NCBI RefSeq assembly: GCF_026616195.1
Contig: NZ_JANHDH010000001.1
Location: 496,001 to 560,000, forward strand
Source of the DNA: Haloarchaeobius amylolyticus
Lineage (GTDB): Archaea > Halobacteriota > Halobacteria > Halobacteriales > Natrialbaceae
DNA: 64,000 bases
Reading direction: 5' to 3'
Part shown: piece by piece, positions 8,473 to 17,270 of the stretch
Position numbering within the stretch: position 1 is the first letter of the stretch
How the letters are laid out: every line of letters begins with the position of its first letter
Made by a program: the position numbers and the translations under genes
The notes under the pieces: generated by a model
What the model was told of the DNA's origin: nothing
Seen by the model: only the letters and a program-made list of their open reading frames with translations
Database searches by the model: none

Positions 8473-9801
8473 ATGGCCGAGGTGTACTACGTCATCAGCG
8501 ACCTCCACATCGGGGGTGACGAGGAACTCCAGGAGTGCGCGTTCGAGTCGGAGCTCATCGAGTTCCTGCAGACCCTCGCGACCACCGACGAGGACGCCGA
8601 ACTCGTCATCAACGGCGACCTCTTCGGCCTGTGGGAGTTCACCGAACTGACGGGGCTGGCGAAGTTCGACGCGCTCGTCGAGCACCACCCCGACCTGTTC
8701 GAGCAGTTCCGCAGGACCGGCGAGACCGTCGACATCACGCTCATCCCGGGGAACCACGACGCCGAACTGGCGGGCTACCCCGAGTACGTCGACCGGCTCG
8801 CCGCCTACAACGTCGACCTCCAGCCCGAACTCCACCTCGTCCGGCCGGTCGGCTCGAAGCGCCTCTGGATCGAACACGGGATGCAGGAGGACCCGAACAA
8901 CCGGCTGCCGCAGTTCGGCAACCCCTTCGCGAACCCCCTCGGCTACTTCGTCAACCGGCACGTCACCGGGAAGGCTGGCCAGCTCTCGAAGCGGGGGCGG
9001 TACAACTGGCTGAAGGACATCCAGTCGGTGACGCCGCTGGCCGACATCCCGGCCTGGATGATCTCGAACTACTACTACCGCGAGATGAGCCCGTTCCTCC
9101 GGTACGCCTCGCTCCCGTTCCTGCTGCTGTTCAACCTCACGCTCCTCTGGGTCGTCGGGGCGACGCTGGAGCGCGTCGGCCTCCTGCGCACCAGCGTCTT
9201 CACCGACGCCGCCCTCCTCGGCCAGTTCGGCATCGTCGGCGACGTCTTCTCGCTCGTCCTCTTCATCAACTTCGTCGTGATGGGGCTGCTCGTCGCACTC
9301 GCCATCCCGGCGTTCGTCCTCGCCCGCGACGTGAGACAGACGCTCCGGCGCTTCGGCATCCTCAGCACCGAGACGGTCGTCGAGGAGGAGGACGCCCACT
9401 ACGTCGACGCGGCACTGGACGTGTTCGCCTCGACGCCCGACGTGGTGGCGTTCATCTACGGGCACACGCACCGACCCTCGCTCAGGCGCATCCAGAACCG
9501 GGCCATCGTCAACACGGGGACCTGGCTGAAGCGCTTCGACCGGGTGCCGGTCCGGTTCGGGCTGCTCCCGCCGGTCTACCGCCCCGCGTACTGCCTGAAC
9601 TACTTCCGCATCCACGAGTCGGCGGGCCGGGTCGTCATCGACTACGAGGTCATCGAGAAGACGGCACCCCCGGAACTCACGCTGCTCCAGCGCCTGCTCG
9701 TCAGCCGCCACACCCCGGCGACGCCGGTCCCGCCGCGGACGGTGCTGGAACCGGACGAGCCGCGGACCGTCTCGGCGCCGGTCACACCTGCTCCTCGATG
9801 A
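8473..9801 (+). CDS. Metallophosphoesterase with an internal membrane hairpin
   Basis: A 442-residue calcineurin-like phosphoesterase. The metal motifs are complete: SDLHIGGD (residues 9-16), NGDLFGLWE (48-55 region), GNHD (93-96) and GHTHRP (330-335), with a downstream NTGTW. Between the GNHD and GHTH blocks are two hydrophobic segments, at about 213-230 and 257-285, so the enzyme appears to be anchored with a split catalytic domain on one face. The ATG at 8473 was chosen because MAEVYYVISDLHIG is the natural domain start. UDP-diacylglucosamine hydrolase (LpxH) and nucleotide phosphatases share these motifs; the substrate here is unknown. Its 3' end overlaps the convergent DUF308 gene by 20 bases. 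Confidence 0.88.
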   Translation: MAEVYYVISDLHIGGDEELQECAFESELIEFLQTLATTDEDAELVINGDLFGLWEFTELTGLAKFDALVEHHPDLFEQFRRTGETVDITLIPGNHDAELAGYPEYVDRLAAYNVDLQPELHLVRPVGSKRLWIEHGMQEDPNNRLPQFGNPFANPLGYFVNRHVTGKAGQLSKRGRYNWLKDIQSVTPLADIPAWMISNYYYREMSPFLRYASLPFLLLFNLTLLWVVGATLERVGLLRTSVFTDAALLGQFGIVGDVFSLVLFINFVVMGLLVALAIPAFVLARDVRQTLRRFGILSTETVVEEEDAHYVDAALDVFASTPDVVAFIYGHTHRPSLRRIQNRAIVNTGTWLKRFDRVPVRFGLLPPVYRPAYCLNYFRIHESAGRVVIDYEVIEKTAPPELTLLQRLLVSRHTPATPVPPRTVLEPDEPRTVSAPVTPAPR

Positions 9802-10372
9802 CGGACTGCTCAGACTGGTCCGGTGCCGGCGACCCCCTGAGCGCGCCGACGGTCATCGAGAGCCCGACCACGACGAGACCGGCCCCGCACAGCAGGCCGA
9901 GCGCCCACACCGCCCGGCCCGGGAGGTCGGCGACGAGGAGCGTCGCGACGACCAGCAGCGCGGCCCCGCTGAGGACCGCCTCGCGCCGGGGCGGGACCGG
10001 CGTCGCGACCGCGGTCGCGAGCCGGAGCAACCCGGTCGCGCCGTAGAGGATGGCGAACAGGGTCGCGAGTCGCGTCTGCCCGAGTGGGACCAGCAGGAGT
10101 GCGAGCCCGACGAGCAGGTAGCCCATCGCCTCGGCGACCCCCGTCAACCCCGCCCTGAGCGAGTCCGCGACCTTCGCGTCGGCGACCATGGCGATGCCCG
10201 CCCCGACGAGCACGACGCCGAGCCAGAGCCGGACGATGCTGCCCGCCAGCGCCGGCATCGTCGCGACGAAGACGCCGAAGCCCACGACGATGATGCCGAA
10301 CGCGAGGCGGACGCGGCTGGCTGCTCGCAGGTCGGTCGTCGATGCCGGTGGTGCTGCAGTGTCGGTCCCCAT
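9782..10372 (-). CDS. DUF308/HdeD-like membrane protein (copy 3)
   Basis: A 196-residue membrane protein with about six hydrophobic segments and the DUF308-type rhythm (RLAFGIIVVGFGVFVATMPA...LVLVGAGIA-like). It is more diverged than the tandem pair at 6911-8166. It converges on the metallophosphoesterase with a 20-base 3' overlap. No function is assigned. The repeated presence of the family within 3.5 kb suggests local duplication. Confidence 0.75.
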   Translation of the reverse strand: MGTDTAAPPASTTDLRAASRVRLAFGIIVVGFGVFVATMPALAGSIVRLWLGVVLVGAGIAMVADAKVADSLRAGLTGVAEAMGYLLVGLALLLVPLGQTRLATLFAILYGATGLLRLATAVATPVPPRREAVLSGAALLVVATLLVADLPGRAVWALGLLCGAGLVVVGLSMTVGALRGSPAPDQSEQSVIEEQV

Positions 10373-10548
10373 GTCCCTCGTTCAGGATACGGCCCGGACG
10401 GGCATAGCGAGGCATTGCTGGTCTGGCGATACCTCAACCCTCGTGGGCTCGCCGGCGACCGGGGCGGCTCCGGCGACAGCCGTCCGCATATTCTCCCGGG
10501 ACTGGCCGATAGAATTTAGCCGGTCCCCGTCTGCTATCGAGTCGATAG

Positions 10549-11535
10549 ATGTCGATATTTCCACATTCACAGGTCCCGACCGTCGAGGTGTTCTCCGTCG
10601 ACGACGTCTCTCCAGCGGCCGTCGCGGCCGTCGAGTCGGTCTACGAGGAGACATTCGGAATCCCGGTGACACGTCGCGGCGCGCTCGGGGAACTCGACCG
10701 GGACCGCGACGACGACCCGCCACGGGCCAGTGCGTACCTGCGGACCCTGGCCGGCGCGTCCGACGCCGACTTCGCGTTCGCGGTGACCGACAGGCCCCTC
10801 CGGCTCTACGGCGGCGACGAGGTCAACGGGATGTTCCACGACGGGGAAGGGGTCGCGGTGGTCACCATCGACCAGCTGGTCGACGGCGACGAGTTCGATG
10901 CCGACGCGCGAGTGGCCTTCGAGCGCCTCGTGCGCCAGTTCGCGGGCGGCCTGTTCGGGTTCCAGTCCCACGAGGACTGCGTCATGGCCTCGACCGAGGC
11001 GGACCGGGGCCTCGCGGACATCCCGGACGACTTCTGTGACGACTGCGCCAAGCGCCTCCGCGGCGAGGACACCGCGCCCGAACCCGACGAGTGGCACGTC
11101 ACCACGAAGGAACTCGAGGAGTTCGAGACCGCGATGCGCTGGGCCGACGGCGACATCAGACTCACCGAGTACCCCCTCATCGCGCTCGGCATCGCCTACA
11201 ACACCGTCGAGGACATCGGCGCGAGACTGCCGAGTATCGGCAGCAGGGCGCTCCCCCGGTCGGTCCGTGCGAGCATCCACAAGACGTACCGGTCGGTCCG
11301 GTTCGTCGTCAACGCCGTGCTCTTCCTCGTCCTCGCCGGCGCGACGTTCGTCCTGTTGCTCGACGGCTACGGGGCCCTCACCGGGAGCGAGGCCTCGACG
11401 GCGGTGGCGTTCGGCGGGCTGGTCGTCGCGGTCGTCCTCGGCATCGTCGAACACGCCATCGTCACCGGCATCGTCGGTGGCCTGTTCCAGGGGTTCGCCG
11501 AGGGCGCCCGCGAGGGCCTAGGCGCCGAGGAATAG
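10549..11535 (+). CDS. Archaemetzincin-related membrane protein lacking the HExxH zinc site
   Basis: A 328-residue protein. Residues 10-170 can be followed along archaemetzincin (peptidase family M54): a VPTVEVFSVDDV N-terminus, FAFAVTDRPLRLYGGDEVN (76-94), GVAVVTIDQL (101-110), then the protease region and CVM (144-146) with FCDDC (162-166). Where AmzA has HExxHxxGxxH the sequence reads RQFAGGLFG (129-137), so both zinc His and the catalytic Glu are lost. Of the four structural Cys, three remain (144, 163, 166). A C-terminal membrane domain with helices at about 252-270 and 285-312 is added. It is probably non-proteolytic. The 3' end overlaps the convergent GIDE gene by 18 bases. The homology was read by eye. 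Confidence 0.65.
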   Translation: MSIFPHSQVPTVEVFSVDDVSPAAVAAVESVYEETFGIPVTRRGALGELDRDRDDDPPRASAYLRTLAGASDADFAFAVTDRPLRLYGGDEVNGMFHDGEGVAVVTIDQLVDGDEFDADARVAFERLVRQFAGGLFGFQSHEDCVMASTEADRGLADIPDDFCDDCAKRLRGEDTAPEPDEWHVTTKELEEFETAMRWADGDIRLTEYPLIALGIAYNTVEDIGARLPSIGSRALPRSVRASIHKTYRSVRFVVNAVLFLVLAGATFVLLLDGYGALTGSEASTAVAFGGLVVAVVLGIVEHAIVTGIVGGLFQGFAEGAREGLGAEE

Positions 11536-12279
11536 CTGGGCGATACCCGAGAGCCAGAGGAACGCCGCGAGGCCGACCGTCGAGAGCACGACGCCGATGG
11601 CGACGGACTTCACGAGCGAGAACCGGCGTTCGTCCTGTAACGTCTCGCGCACTTTGTTCGCCAGCAGCGCGTCGCCGACGTCGCCCTCGACGACGATGGG
11701 TTTCGCCACCTCGTCCTCGCGCGTCTCGTCGATGGTGGCCCGCCCGAAGACGTACACCTCGTCGCCGGGGGCGAGGTACTCGTACTCGAACTCGCGGTCC
11801 TTCGACATCCCGAGGTCGGGGAGGTCCCGGTCCTCGGCGAACGCGGCGACCCGTGCCGGTGGGTCGTCGTAGCTCTTCACCTCGAACGACGCCTGCCGGT
11901 CGTCGGTCAGGTCCAGCGTGAATGCGGCCGGGTCGACGCGGGCGCGCCCGTGACCGTCGTCGACGACGAAGGGGACGCTCTCGCGTTCGTCCACCTCGGT
12001 CGACCACGCCGTCGTCGTGTGGTCGCGGACCGTCAGGTCGTAGCAGACGCAGTCCTCGTCGCCCACCGGCACCTGCACCGTCTCGCCGAGGGGCTGGACC
12101 GTCCCGCTGACGGCGACCGTCCCGAGTGCCACCGCGTCCAGTCGCGAGATCGGTGTGTCGGTCACCGCGTGGTCCTCGCGGTAGCGCTGGAAGCCGTCGC
12201 TGACGTACTGGAGGCCGACGAACACCGAGAGGAACGACCCGACCAGCAACCCGACGTAGAGCAGGACGCCGAAGACCAT
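11518..12279 (-). CDS. GIDE-domain membrane protein
   Basis: A 253-residue protein with an N-terminal membrane helix (about 2-25), a ~180-residue soluble beta-rich region, and a C-terminal helix pair near 220-250. The middle (VSGTVQP...EDCVCYDLTV...PGDEVYVFGRATI) matches the GIDE domain, known from eukaryotic MULAN/MAPL ubiquitin ligases but found in prokaryotes without a RING finger. No RING cysteines are present here. Its ATG directly follows the TAG stop of the LemA gene with no spacing. GIDE and LemA genes are frequent neighbours in prokaryotes, which suggests a joint membrane role of unknown nature. Confidence 0.82.
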   Translation of the reverse strand: MVFGVLLYVGLLVGSFLSVFVGLQYVSDGFQRYREDHAVTDTPISRLDAVALGTVAVSGTVQPLGETVQVPVGDEDCVCYDLTVRDHTTTAWSTEVDERESVPFVVDDGHGRARVDPAAFTLDLTDDRQASFEVKSYDDPPARVAAFAEDRDLPDLGMSKDREFEYEYLAPGDEVYVFGRATIDETREDEVAKPIVVEGDVGDALLANKVRETLQDERRFSLVKSVAIGVVLSTVGLAAFLWLSGIAQLFLGA

Positions 12280-12870
12280 CTACTGGCTGGCGAGGTCGAG
12301 GCGGTCGTCCAGGTCCACGCCCTCGTGGGCCTCCGCGGAGGCCACGAAGGGTTCGCGCCGGCGGTAGTTCCGGTAGTCCGCGATGAACCGCTCCGGGACC
12401 TGGTTCAGCCGACTGTTGTACGCGGCGACGGCCTCGTTGTACTCCTCGCGACGGTTCTCGAGGCGCTGTTCGAGGCGTTCGATGCTGCGGGCGAGGTCGT
12501 CGAATCGGTCGCTGGAGTCGAGTTCGGGGTACTCGCTGGAGAGGTCGTAGAGCTCCTGGGCGGACTCACGGAGGACGACCAGCGCCTCCTGGGCCTCCTC
12601 GGGGGACTGGGCCTCGATGGCGCGTTCCCGGGCCTCGAGGACGTCTTCGAGGACGTCCTTCTCGTGGGAGACGTGCTGTTTCGTCAGGTCGGCGAGGTTC
12701 CCCAGCTCCTCGGCCCGTCGTTCGAGCAGGACCTCGACGTCGCTCCAGGTCTTCTGGCAGCGCTCTCTGGACTCCACGAGGTTGTTGTGCGCGCTTCCGA
12801 GGTACCTGAACAGGCTGTACCCGACGAGTGCGACGCCGAAGCCGGCGACCACGAGGACGAACGTGTTCAT
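12280..12870 (-). CDS. LemA family protein
   Basis: A 196-residue protein with one N-terminal membrane helix (about 2-20) and long heptad-rich helices forming the LemA helical bundle (YLGSAHNNLVESRERCQKTW, ERRAEELGNLADL, YNSRLNQVPERF). The LemA C-terminal AYNSRLNQVPE-type motif is clear. LemA proteins are membrane-anchored helical proteins of undefined role, first noted as a Listeria antigen. The ATG at 12870 places the hydrophobic segment directly after MNTF; an ATG five codons upstream (12885) is possible. It is the first gene of an operon with the GIDE protein. Confidence 0.88.
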   Translation of the reverse strand: MNTFVLVVAGFGVALVGYSLFRYLGSAHNNLVESRERCQKTWSDVEVLLERRAEELGNLADLTKQHVSHEKDVLEDVLEARERAIEAQSPEEAQEALVVLRESAQELYDLSSEYPELDSSDRFDDLARSIERLEQRLENRREEYNEAVAAYNSRLNQVPERFIADYRNYRRREPFVASAEAHEGVDLDDRLDLASQ

Positions 12871-12995
12871 CGATACACCCTGCATTCGGGTGGAGGGTAA
12901 TGAAACCGAACGGTCCGGCTGGACAACAGGTCCGGACATCGGCATGAGAATTCAGCCTCGCCCATTTTCCCCGTGCTGTCGTCTGTCCGGTAGGC

Positions 12996-15392
12996 ATGAG
13001 CGACGCTGCCGGGGGCGGCGGGGAGTCCATCGAGACCGAACTGTCGCGGGACATGAGCCTGTTCGACGTGACGTTCATCGGGGTCGGGGCGATGATCGGC
13101 GCGGGCGTCTTCGCACTGACGGGCTTCGCGGCCGGCATCGCCGGGCCGGCGCTCACCCTCGCGTTCTTCCTGAACGGGCTGGTCGCGATGTTCACCGCCG
13201 TCTCCTACGCCGAACTGGGCGCGGCGTTCCCCGAGGCCGGCGGGGGCTACCTCTGGGTGAAGGAGGCGCTGGTCGACCCGAACGGCTTCTTCGCAGGCTG
13301 GATGAGCTGGTTCGCCCACGCGGTCGCGTGCTCGCTCTACGCGGTCACCTTCGGCGTGTTCCTCACCGAGTTCGTCGTCCTCGGGACCGGGCTGGAGTCC
13401 GACTTCGTCCTCTTCGGCTTCCTGACCCGGCTGCTCGCGGAGAAGGTGCTCGCGGCGCTGATGGTCGCGCTGTTCGCGTACATCAACTACCGCGGGGCCG
13501 AGGAGACGGGGAAGGCCGGCGTCGTCGTCACCGCCATCAAGATCGTCATCCTCGCGCTGTTCGTCGGGTTCGGGATACTCGCGACCCTGCAGACGCCGAA
13601 CTGGCCGCAGAAGTTCGTCGCCAGTCCGCGCTTTGCCCCCGGCGGCCTGTTCGGCATCCTCGGGGCGATGGGGTTCACCTACATCGCGTTCGAGGGATAC
13701 GAGATCATCGTCCAGTCCGGCGAGGAGGTCGTCGACCCCGGGGAGAACATCCCGAAGGCGGTGTTCTACTCGATGGTCATCGTCGTCCCCATCTACGTCC
13801 TGGTCGCCTTCGCGGCCATCGGCGGCATCACCCCGACCGAGGAACTCGTCGCGCGGGCCGGGGGCGTCTCCGGCGACCCCGCGAGCGTCCCGACGTGGGA
13901 ACTCCTCGGCGGCCTCGGCGAACTGGGTATCATCGAGGCCGCCGCCCAGTTCGTGCCCTACGGCGCGCCACTGCTCCTCATCGCGGGGCTGGCGGCGACG
14001 ATGAGCGCCCTGAACGCGACCATCTACTCGTCCTCGCGGGTGTCGTTCGCGATGGGGCGGGACCGGTCGCTGCCGCCCCTGCTCGACACCATCCACCCGG
14101 AGAAGCGCACGCCCCACCTCGCCATCTTCCTCTCGGCGGTCCTCATCGTCCTGATGGCGGTCACGCTCCCCATCGAGAGCGTCGCCGCCTCGGCGGACAT
14201 CATGTTCATCCTGCTGTTCGTGCAGGTCAACTGGACCGTCGTGAAGATGCGCGCGACCCACCCGGACCTCCCCCGGACGTTCGAGATTCCCTACATGCCC
14301 TGGCCGCCGCTCATCGGCATCGCGCTCCAGCTCTTGCTGACGCCCGTGCTCATCTACGAACTCGGACTGGAAGCAATCGGCATCGGGACCCGGAACGAGG
14401 GGCTCATCGCGCTCGGGGCGACCACCGTCTGGATGCTGCTCGGGCTGGCGCTGTACTACGGCTACTCGCGCCAGAAGGAACTGGAGAAGTTCGAGGAGGA
14501 GACGCCGACGGTCGTCGCCGAGGAGACGCCGGCGTTCGACCACGAGGAGACCATCCTCGTGCCCATCGCGAACCCGGCGTCGGTCGACCAGCTCGTGCGG
14601 ACCGCCCTCGACGTGGCCCGCGAACGCGACGCCAGCGTCGTGGTGACGAACGTGGTCTCGGTCCCACAGCAGACCCCACTCTCGGAGGGCCGCGCCTTCG
14701 TCGACCAGCAGCGCGCGGTCCTGGACGCGGCCATCGACTTCGCCGAGGAGTACGACGCCGAGGTCCCCGTCAGCGGCGTCATCCGCATCGGTCACTCCGT
14801 GTCGACCGCCATCCTCAACACCGTCGAGCAGCGCGACGCCGACCTCGTGTTGCTCGGCTGGCGTGGCCGCGGTCGGCGGCGCGACTACATCCTCGGGAGC
14901 AACGTGGACGAGGTCGTGAAACGGGCGCGCTGTGACGTGCTGGTCCAGCGCATCGGCCAGCCGACGGCCGTCGACTCCATCCTGCTCCCGACGGCCGGCG
15001 GGCCCCACGCCGGGCTCTCCGTCGAGGTCGCGTCGGCCATCGCCCGCCGGACCGGCGCGAGCATCACGGCCCTCACCGTCGCGGTCGACGGGGAGGAGGG
15101 TACCGGGCGCCGGCGGGCCGAGGCGGTCCTCTCCGAGACGGCCGACCGGGTCGAGGACGTCCCCGTCGAGACCGAGTTGGTGACCGCCGACTCGGTCACC
15201 GACGCCATCGTGGAGGCGTCCGCCGACCACGACCTCGTCGTCATCGGGGCGACCCGGGAGGGCCTCTTCCAGCAACTCGTCTTCGGCGCCATCCCGGAGG
15301 AGGTGGGCCGCCGGGCTGACGCGACCGTCATCATGGCCAAGAGCGACCTCGGCCTGCGGTCCCGGGTCGAACGCCTCTTCGGCGCGGACTGA
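12996..15392 (+). CDS. APC-family amino acid permease fused to two universal-stress-protein domains
   Basis: A 798-residue fusion. Residues ~20-490 are a 12-helix APC transporter with the first-helix signature GVGAMIGAGVFALTG and an EGYEIIVQSGEEV segment in helix 6. Two UspA-like domains follow, at about 525-655 (ETILVPIANP...GWRGRGRRRDYILGSN) and 662-790 (DSILLPTAGGP...VVIGATREGLF). The first Usp keeps a G-x2-G-x9-G/S-like nucleotide loop; the second is looser. Usp domains on haloarchaeal transporters may sense ATP or AMP and gate transport, but the substrate is unknown. It is divergent from the lemA operon and monocistronic. Confidence 0.9.
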   Translation: MSDAAGGGGESIETELSRDMSLFDVTFIGVGAMIGAGVFALTGFAAGIAGPALTLAFFLNGLVAMFTAVSYAELGAAFPEAGGGYLWVKEALVDPNGFFAGWMSWFAHAVACSLYAVTFGVFLTEFVVLGTGLESDFVLFGFLTRLLAEKVLAALMVALFAYINYRGAEETGKAGVVVTAIKIVILALFVGFGILATLQTPNWPQKFVASPRFAPGGLFGILGAMGFTYIAFEGYEIIVQSGEEVVDPGENIPKAVFYSMVIVVPIYVLVAFAAIGGITPTEELVARAGGVSGDPASVPTWELLGGLGELGIIEAAAQFVPYGAPLLLIAGLAATMSALNATIYSSSRVSFAMGRDRSLPPLLDTIHPEKRTPHLAIFLSAVLIVLMAVTLPIESVAASADIMFILLFVQVNWTVVKMRATHPDLPRTFEIPYMPWPPLIGIALQLLLTPVLIYELGLEAIGIGTRNEGLIALGATTVWMLLGLALYYGYSRQKELEKFEEETPTVVAEETPAFDHEETILVPIANPASVDQLVRTALDVARERDASVVVTNVVSVPQQTPLSEGRAFVDQQRAVLDAAIDFAEEYDAEVPVSGVIRIGHSVSTAILNTVEQRDADLVLLGWRGRGRRRDYILGSNVDEVVKRARCDVLVQRIGQPTAVDSILLPTAGGPHAGLSVEVASAIARRTGASITALTVAVDGEEGTGRRRAEAVLSETADRVEDVPVETELVTADSVTDAIVEASADHDLVVIGATREGLFQQLVFGAIPEEVGRRADATVIMAKSDLGLRSRVERLFGAD

Positions 15393-15444
15393 CTCTCACG
15401 AACGAACAGGGACGTTTTTCACGCCGCCGGCCGCAGGGAGTGAC

Positions 15445-16323
15445 ATGAGCCTCCCGAGCGTCGTCGACCCCGACGACCCGCGAATCATCGACACGCACGC
15501 CCACCAGCCGACGGAGGAGTTCCTCTTCGACGCCGGCGGCGAGATGATGCAGGACGCCGCGAAGCGCTTCGGCAAGGAGATGGTGCCGAACTCCTACGAG
15601 GAGATGATCGAGGAGTACCGCGCCGTCGGCATCGATAAGGCGGTCCTGCTCGGCTGGGACGCCGAGACCAACACCGGCAACCCGCCGGTCCCGAACGAGT
15701 ACGTCGCCGAGGTCCGCGACGAGCACGACGACTTCTTCGTCGGGTTCGGGAGCGTCGACCCCCTCAAGGACGACTGCGTCGAGGAGGCCCGTCGCTGCGT
15801 GGAGGACCTGGACCTCGTCGGCTTCAAGTTCCAGCAGATCGCCCAGGGGTTCGACCCCTCCGACCCCGAGCACGACGAGCTGTGGGACACCATCGAGGAC
15901 CTCGGCGTCCCGTGTGTCTTCCACGGCGGGAACTCGACGCTCGGCGCCTGCGCACCCGGCGGGCGCGGCCTGAAGATCAAGTACGGCGACCCGATGCTGC
16001 TCGACGACGTGGCGGCCGAGCACCCCGACCTCCAGATACTCATCGCGCACCCGGCGTTCCCGTGGGAGAAGGAGCAACTCGCCATCTGCCAGCAGAAGGG
16101 CAACGTCTACATGGACCTCTCGGGCTGGATGCCGGCGTACATCGACGACCAGGTGCTGCACTACGCGAAGACCCTGCTGAAGGACAAGGTCATGTTCGGG
16201 ACCGACTACCCGATGCTCGACCCCGAGAAGTGGCTCCACCAGTTCGCCGAACTGGACTTCCCGGAGGAGGTCCAGCGCAAGATCCTCTGGGAGAACGCAG
16301 AGGAGTTCCTCGGCCTGAACTGA
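15445..16323 (+). CDS. Amidohydrolase-2 family metal-dependent hydrolase
   Basis: A 292-residue TIM-barrel hydrolase of the amidohydrolase-related (PF04909) group, which includes decarboxylases such as ACMSD and gamma-resorcylate decarboxylase. Visible ligands are IDTHAHQP near residue 17-24, FHGGNS, LIAHPAFPW and FGTDYPMLDP near the end, giving the HxH...H...D metal set. A T-rich element (gtttttcac) about 28 bases upstream is a plausible promoter. The substrate cannot be read from the sequence. It stands between the transporter fusion and a VOC protein with separate spacing. Confidence 0.87.
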   Translation: MSLPSVVDPDDPRIIDTHAHQPTEEFLFDAGGEMMQDAAKRFGKEMVPNSYEEMIEEYRAVGIDKAVLLGWDAETNTGNPPVPNEYVAEVRDEHDDFFVGFGSVDPLKDDCVEEARRCVEDLDLVGFKFQQIAQGFDPSDPEHDELWDTIEDLGVPCVFHGGNSTLGACAPGGRGLKIKYGDPMLLDDVAAEHPDLQILIAHPAFPWEKEQLAICQQKGNVYMDLSGWMPAYIDDQVLHYAKTLLKDKVMFGTDYPMLDPEKWLHQFAELDFPEEVQRKILWENAEEFLGLN

Positions 16324-16378
16324 GTCTCGACCCCCGACCGCACCAATCGCTTTTCTCGCTGGCCGTCTCGCCTAGGGC

Positions 16379-17209
16379 ATGGACCTGCACATCGACCACG
16401 TCGCCACCGCCTGGACCGACCGTGAGGCCGCCGAGGCCGCCTGCCGCGCCGTCGGCCTCCCGACCACCTACGGCGGCGAGCACGCCGACGGAACGACCGA
16501 GATGAGCATCGTCGGCTTCCCGGACGGGAGCTATCTCGAACTCATCACGGCAACCGGCGAGGCCACCCCGAGCCGATGGCCCGAGTTCATCCGGGGTGAC
16601 GCCGGCCCCTGTGCGTGGTGCATCCGGACCGAGGACCTCCGCGGGGCGTTGCGCCGGGCACTCGACACCGGCCTGCGCGTGGCGGGCCCGGACCGCGACG
16701 GCCGCGAGCGCCCCGACGGCCTGCACGTGGAGTGGGAGACGGCGATCCTCGGCGACTCCCTCGGCGCGACGCTCCCGTTCTGCATCGAGGACCGGACCCC
16801 GCGGCGCTACCGCGTGACCCCGCACGAGGACCTCGCGGACGGGCCACTCCGGGGTATCGCCGAGGTCGTCGTCCTGACGAAGGACGCCGCGCCGCTGGCA
16901 CAGGACTTCGACCGGGCGTTCCGCCTCCCGCAGCCCGAGACCGTCGACCCGACCGGGTTCGGCGCGACCCTGCACCGGTTCCCCGGCGCGGCGGTCGCGC
17001 TCGCGGAACCGACCGGCGACCGCCTCGGCGGGAGGCTCGACGACTTCGGGCCGGCGCCCTGCGCCGTCCTGCTGGAGGCGACCGACCTCGACCACGCCCG
17101 GGACGCCTTCTCGCTCGGAGAGCCGGTCTCGTGGGGCGAGGACCGCGTGGCGTGGTTCGACCACCCGCGGCTGCACCGGCAGATCGGGGTCGTCGAGTAC
17201 GCGCACTGA
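16379..17209 (+). CDS. VOC-superfamily (glyoxalase-like domain) protein
   Basis: A 276-residue protein starting MDLHIDHVATAWTD, the beta-alpha-beta entry of a vicinal-oxygen-chelate fold like the Glyoxalase_3 type. HIDHVATAW supplies the first potential metal His, and YLELITATG is a typical VOC strand. A second, weaker module runs from about residue 150 to the end (GIAEVVVLTKDAAP...RQIGVVEYAH). These proteins are two-module metal-dependent enzymes or binding proteins; no substrate is inferred. It lies about 55 bases after the amidohydrolase, and the two might be transcribed together. Confidence 0.8.
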   Translation: MDLHIDHVATAWTDREAAEAACRAVGLPTTYGGEHADGTTEMSIVGFPDGSYLELITATGEATPSRWPEFIRGDAGPCAWCIRTEDLRGALRRALDTGLRVAGPDRDGRERPDGLHVEWETAILGDSLGATLPFCIEDRTPRRYRVTPHEDLADGPLRGIAEVVVLTKDAAPLAQDFDRAFRLPQPETVDPTGFGATLHRFPGAAVALAEPTGDRLGGRLDDFGPAPCAVLLEATDLDHARDAFSLGEPVSWGEDRVAWFDHPRLHRQIGVVEYAH

Positions 17210-17270
17210 ATCGACGCGGGGGTTCCCCGGAGCCAGACCGTTTTTCGCGAGGCGGCACCAACCTACGCCC

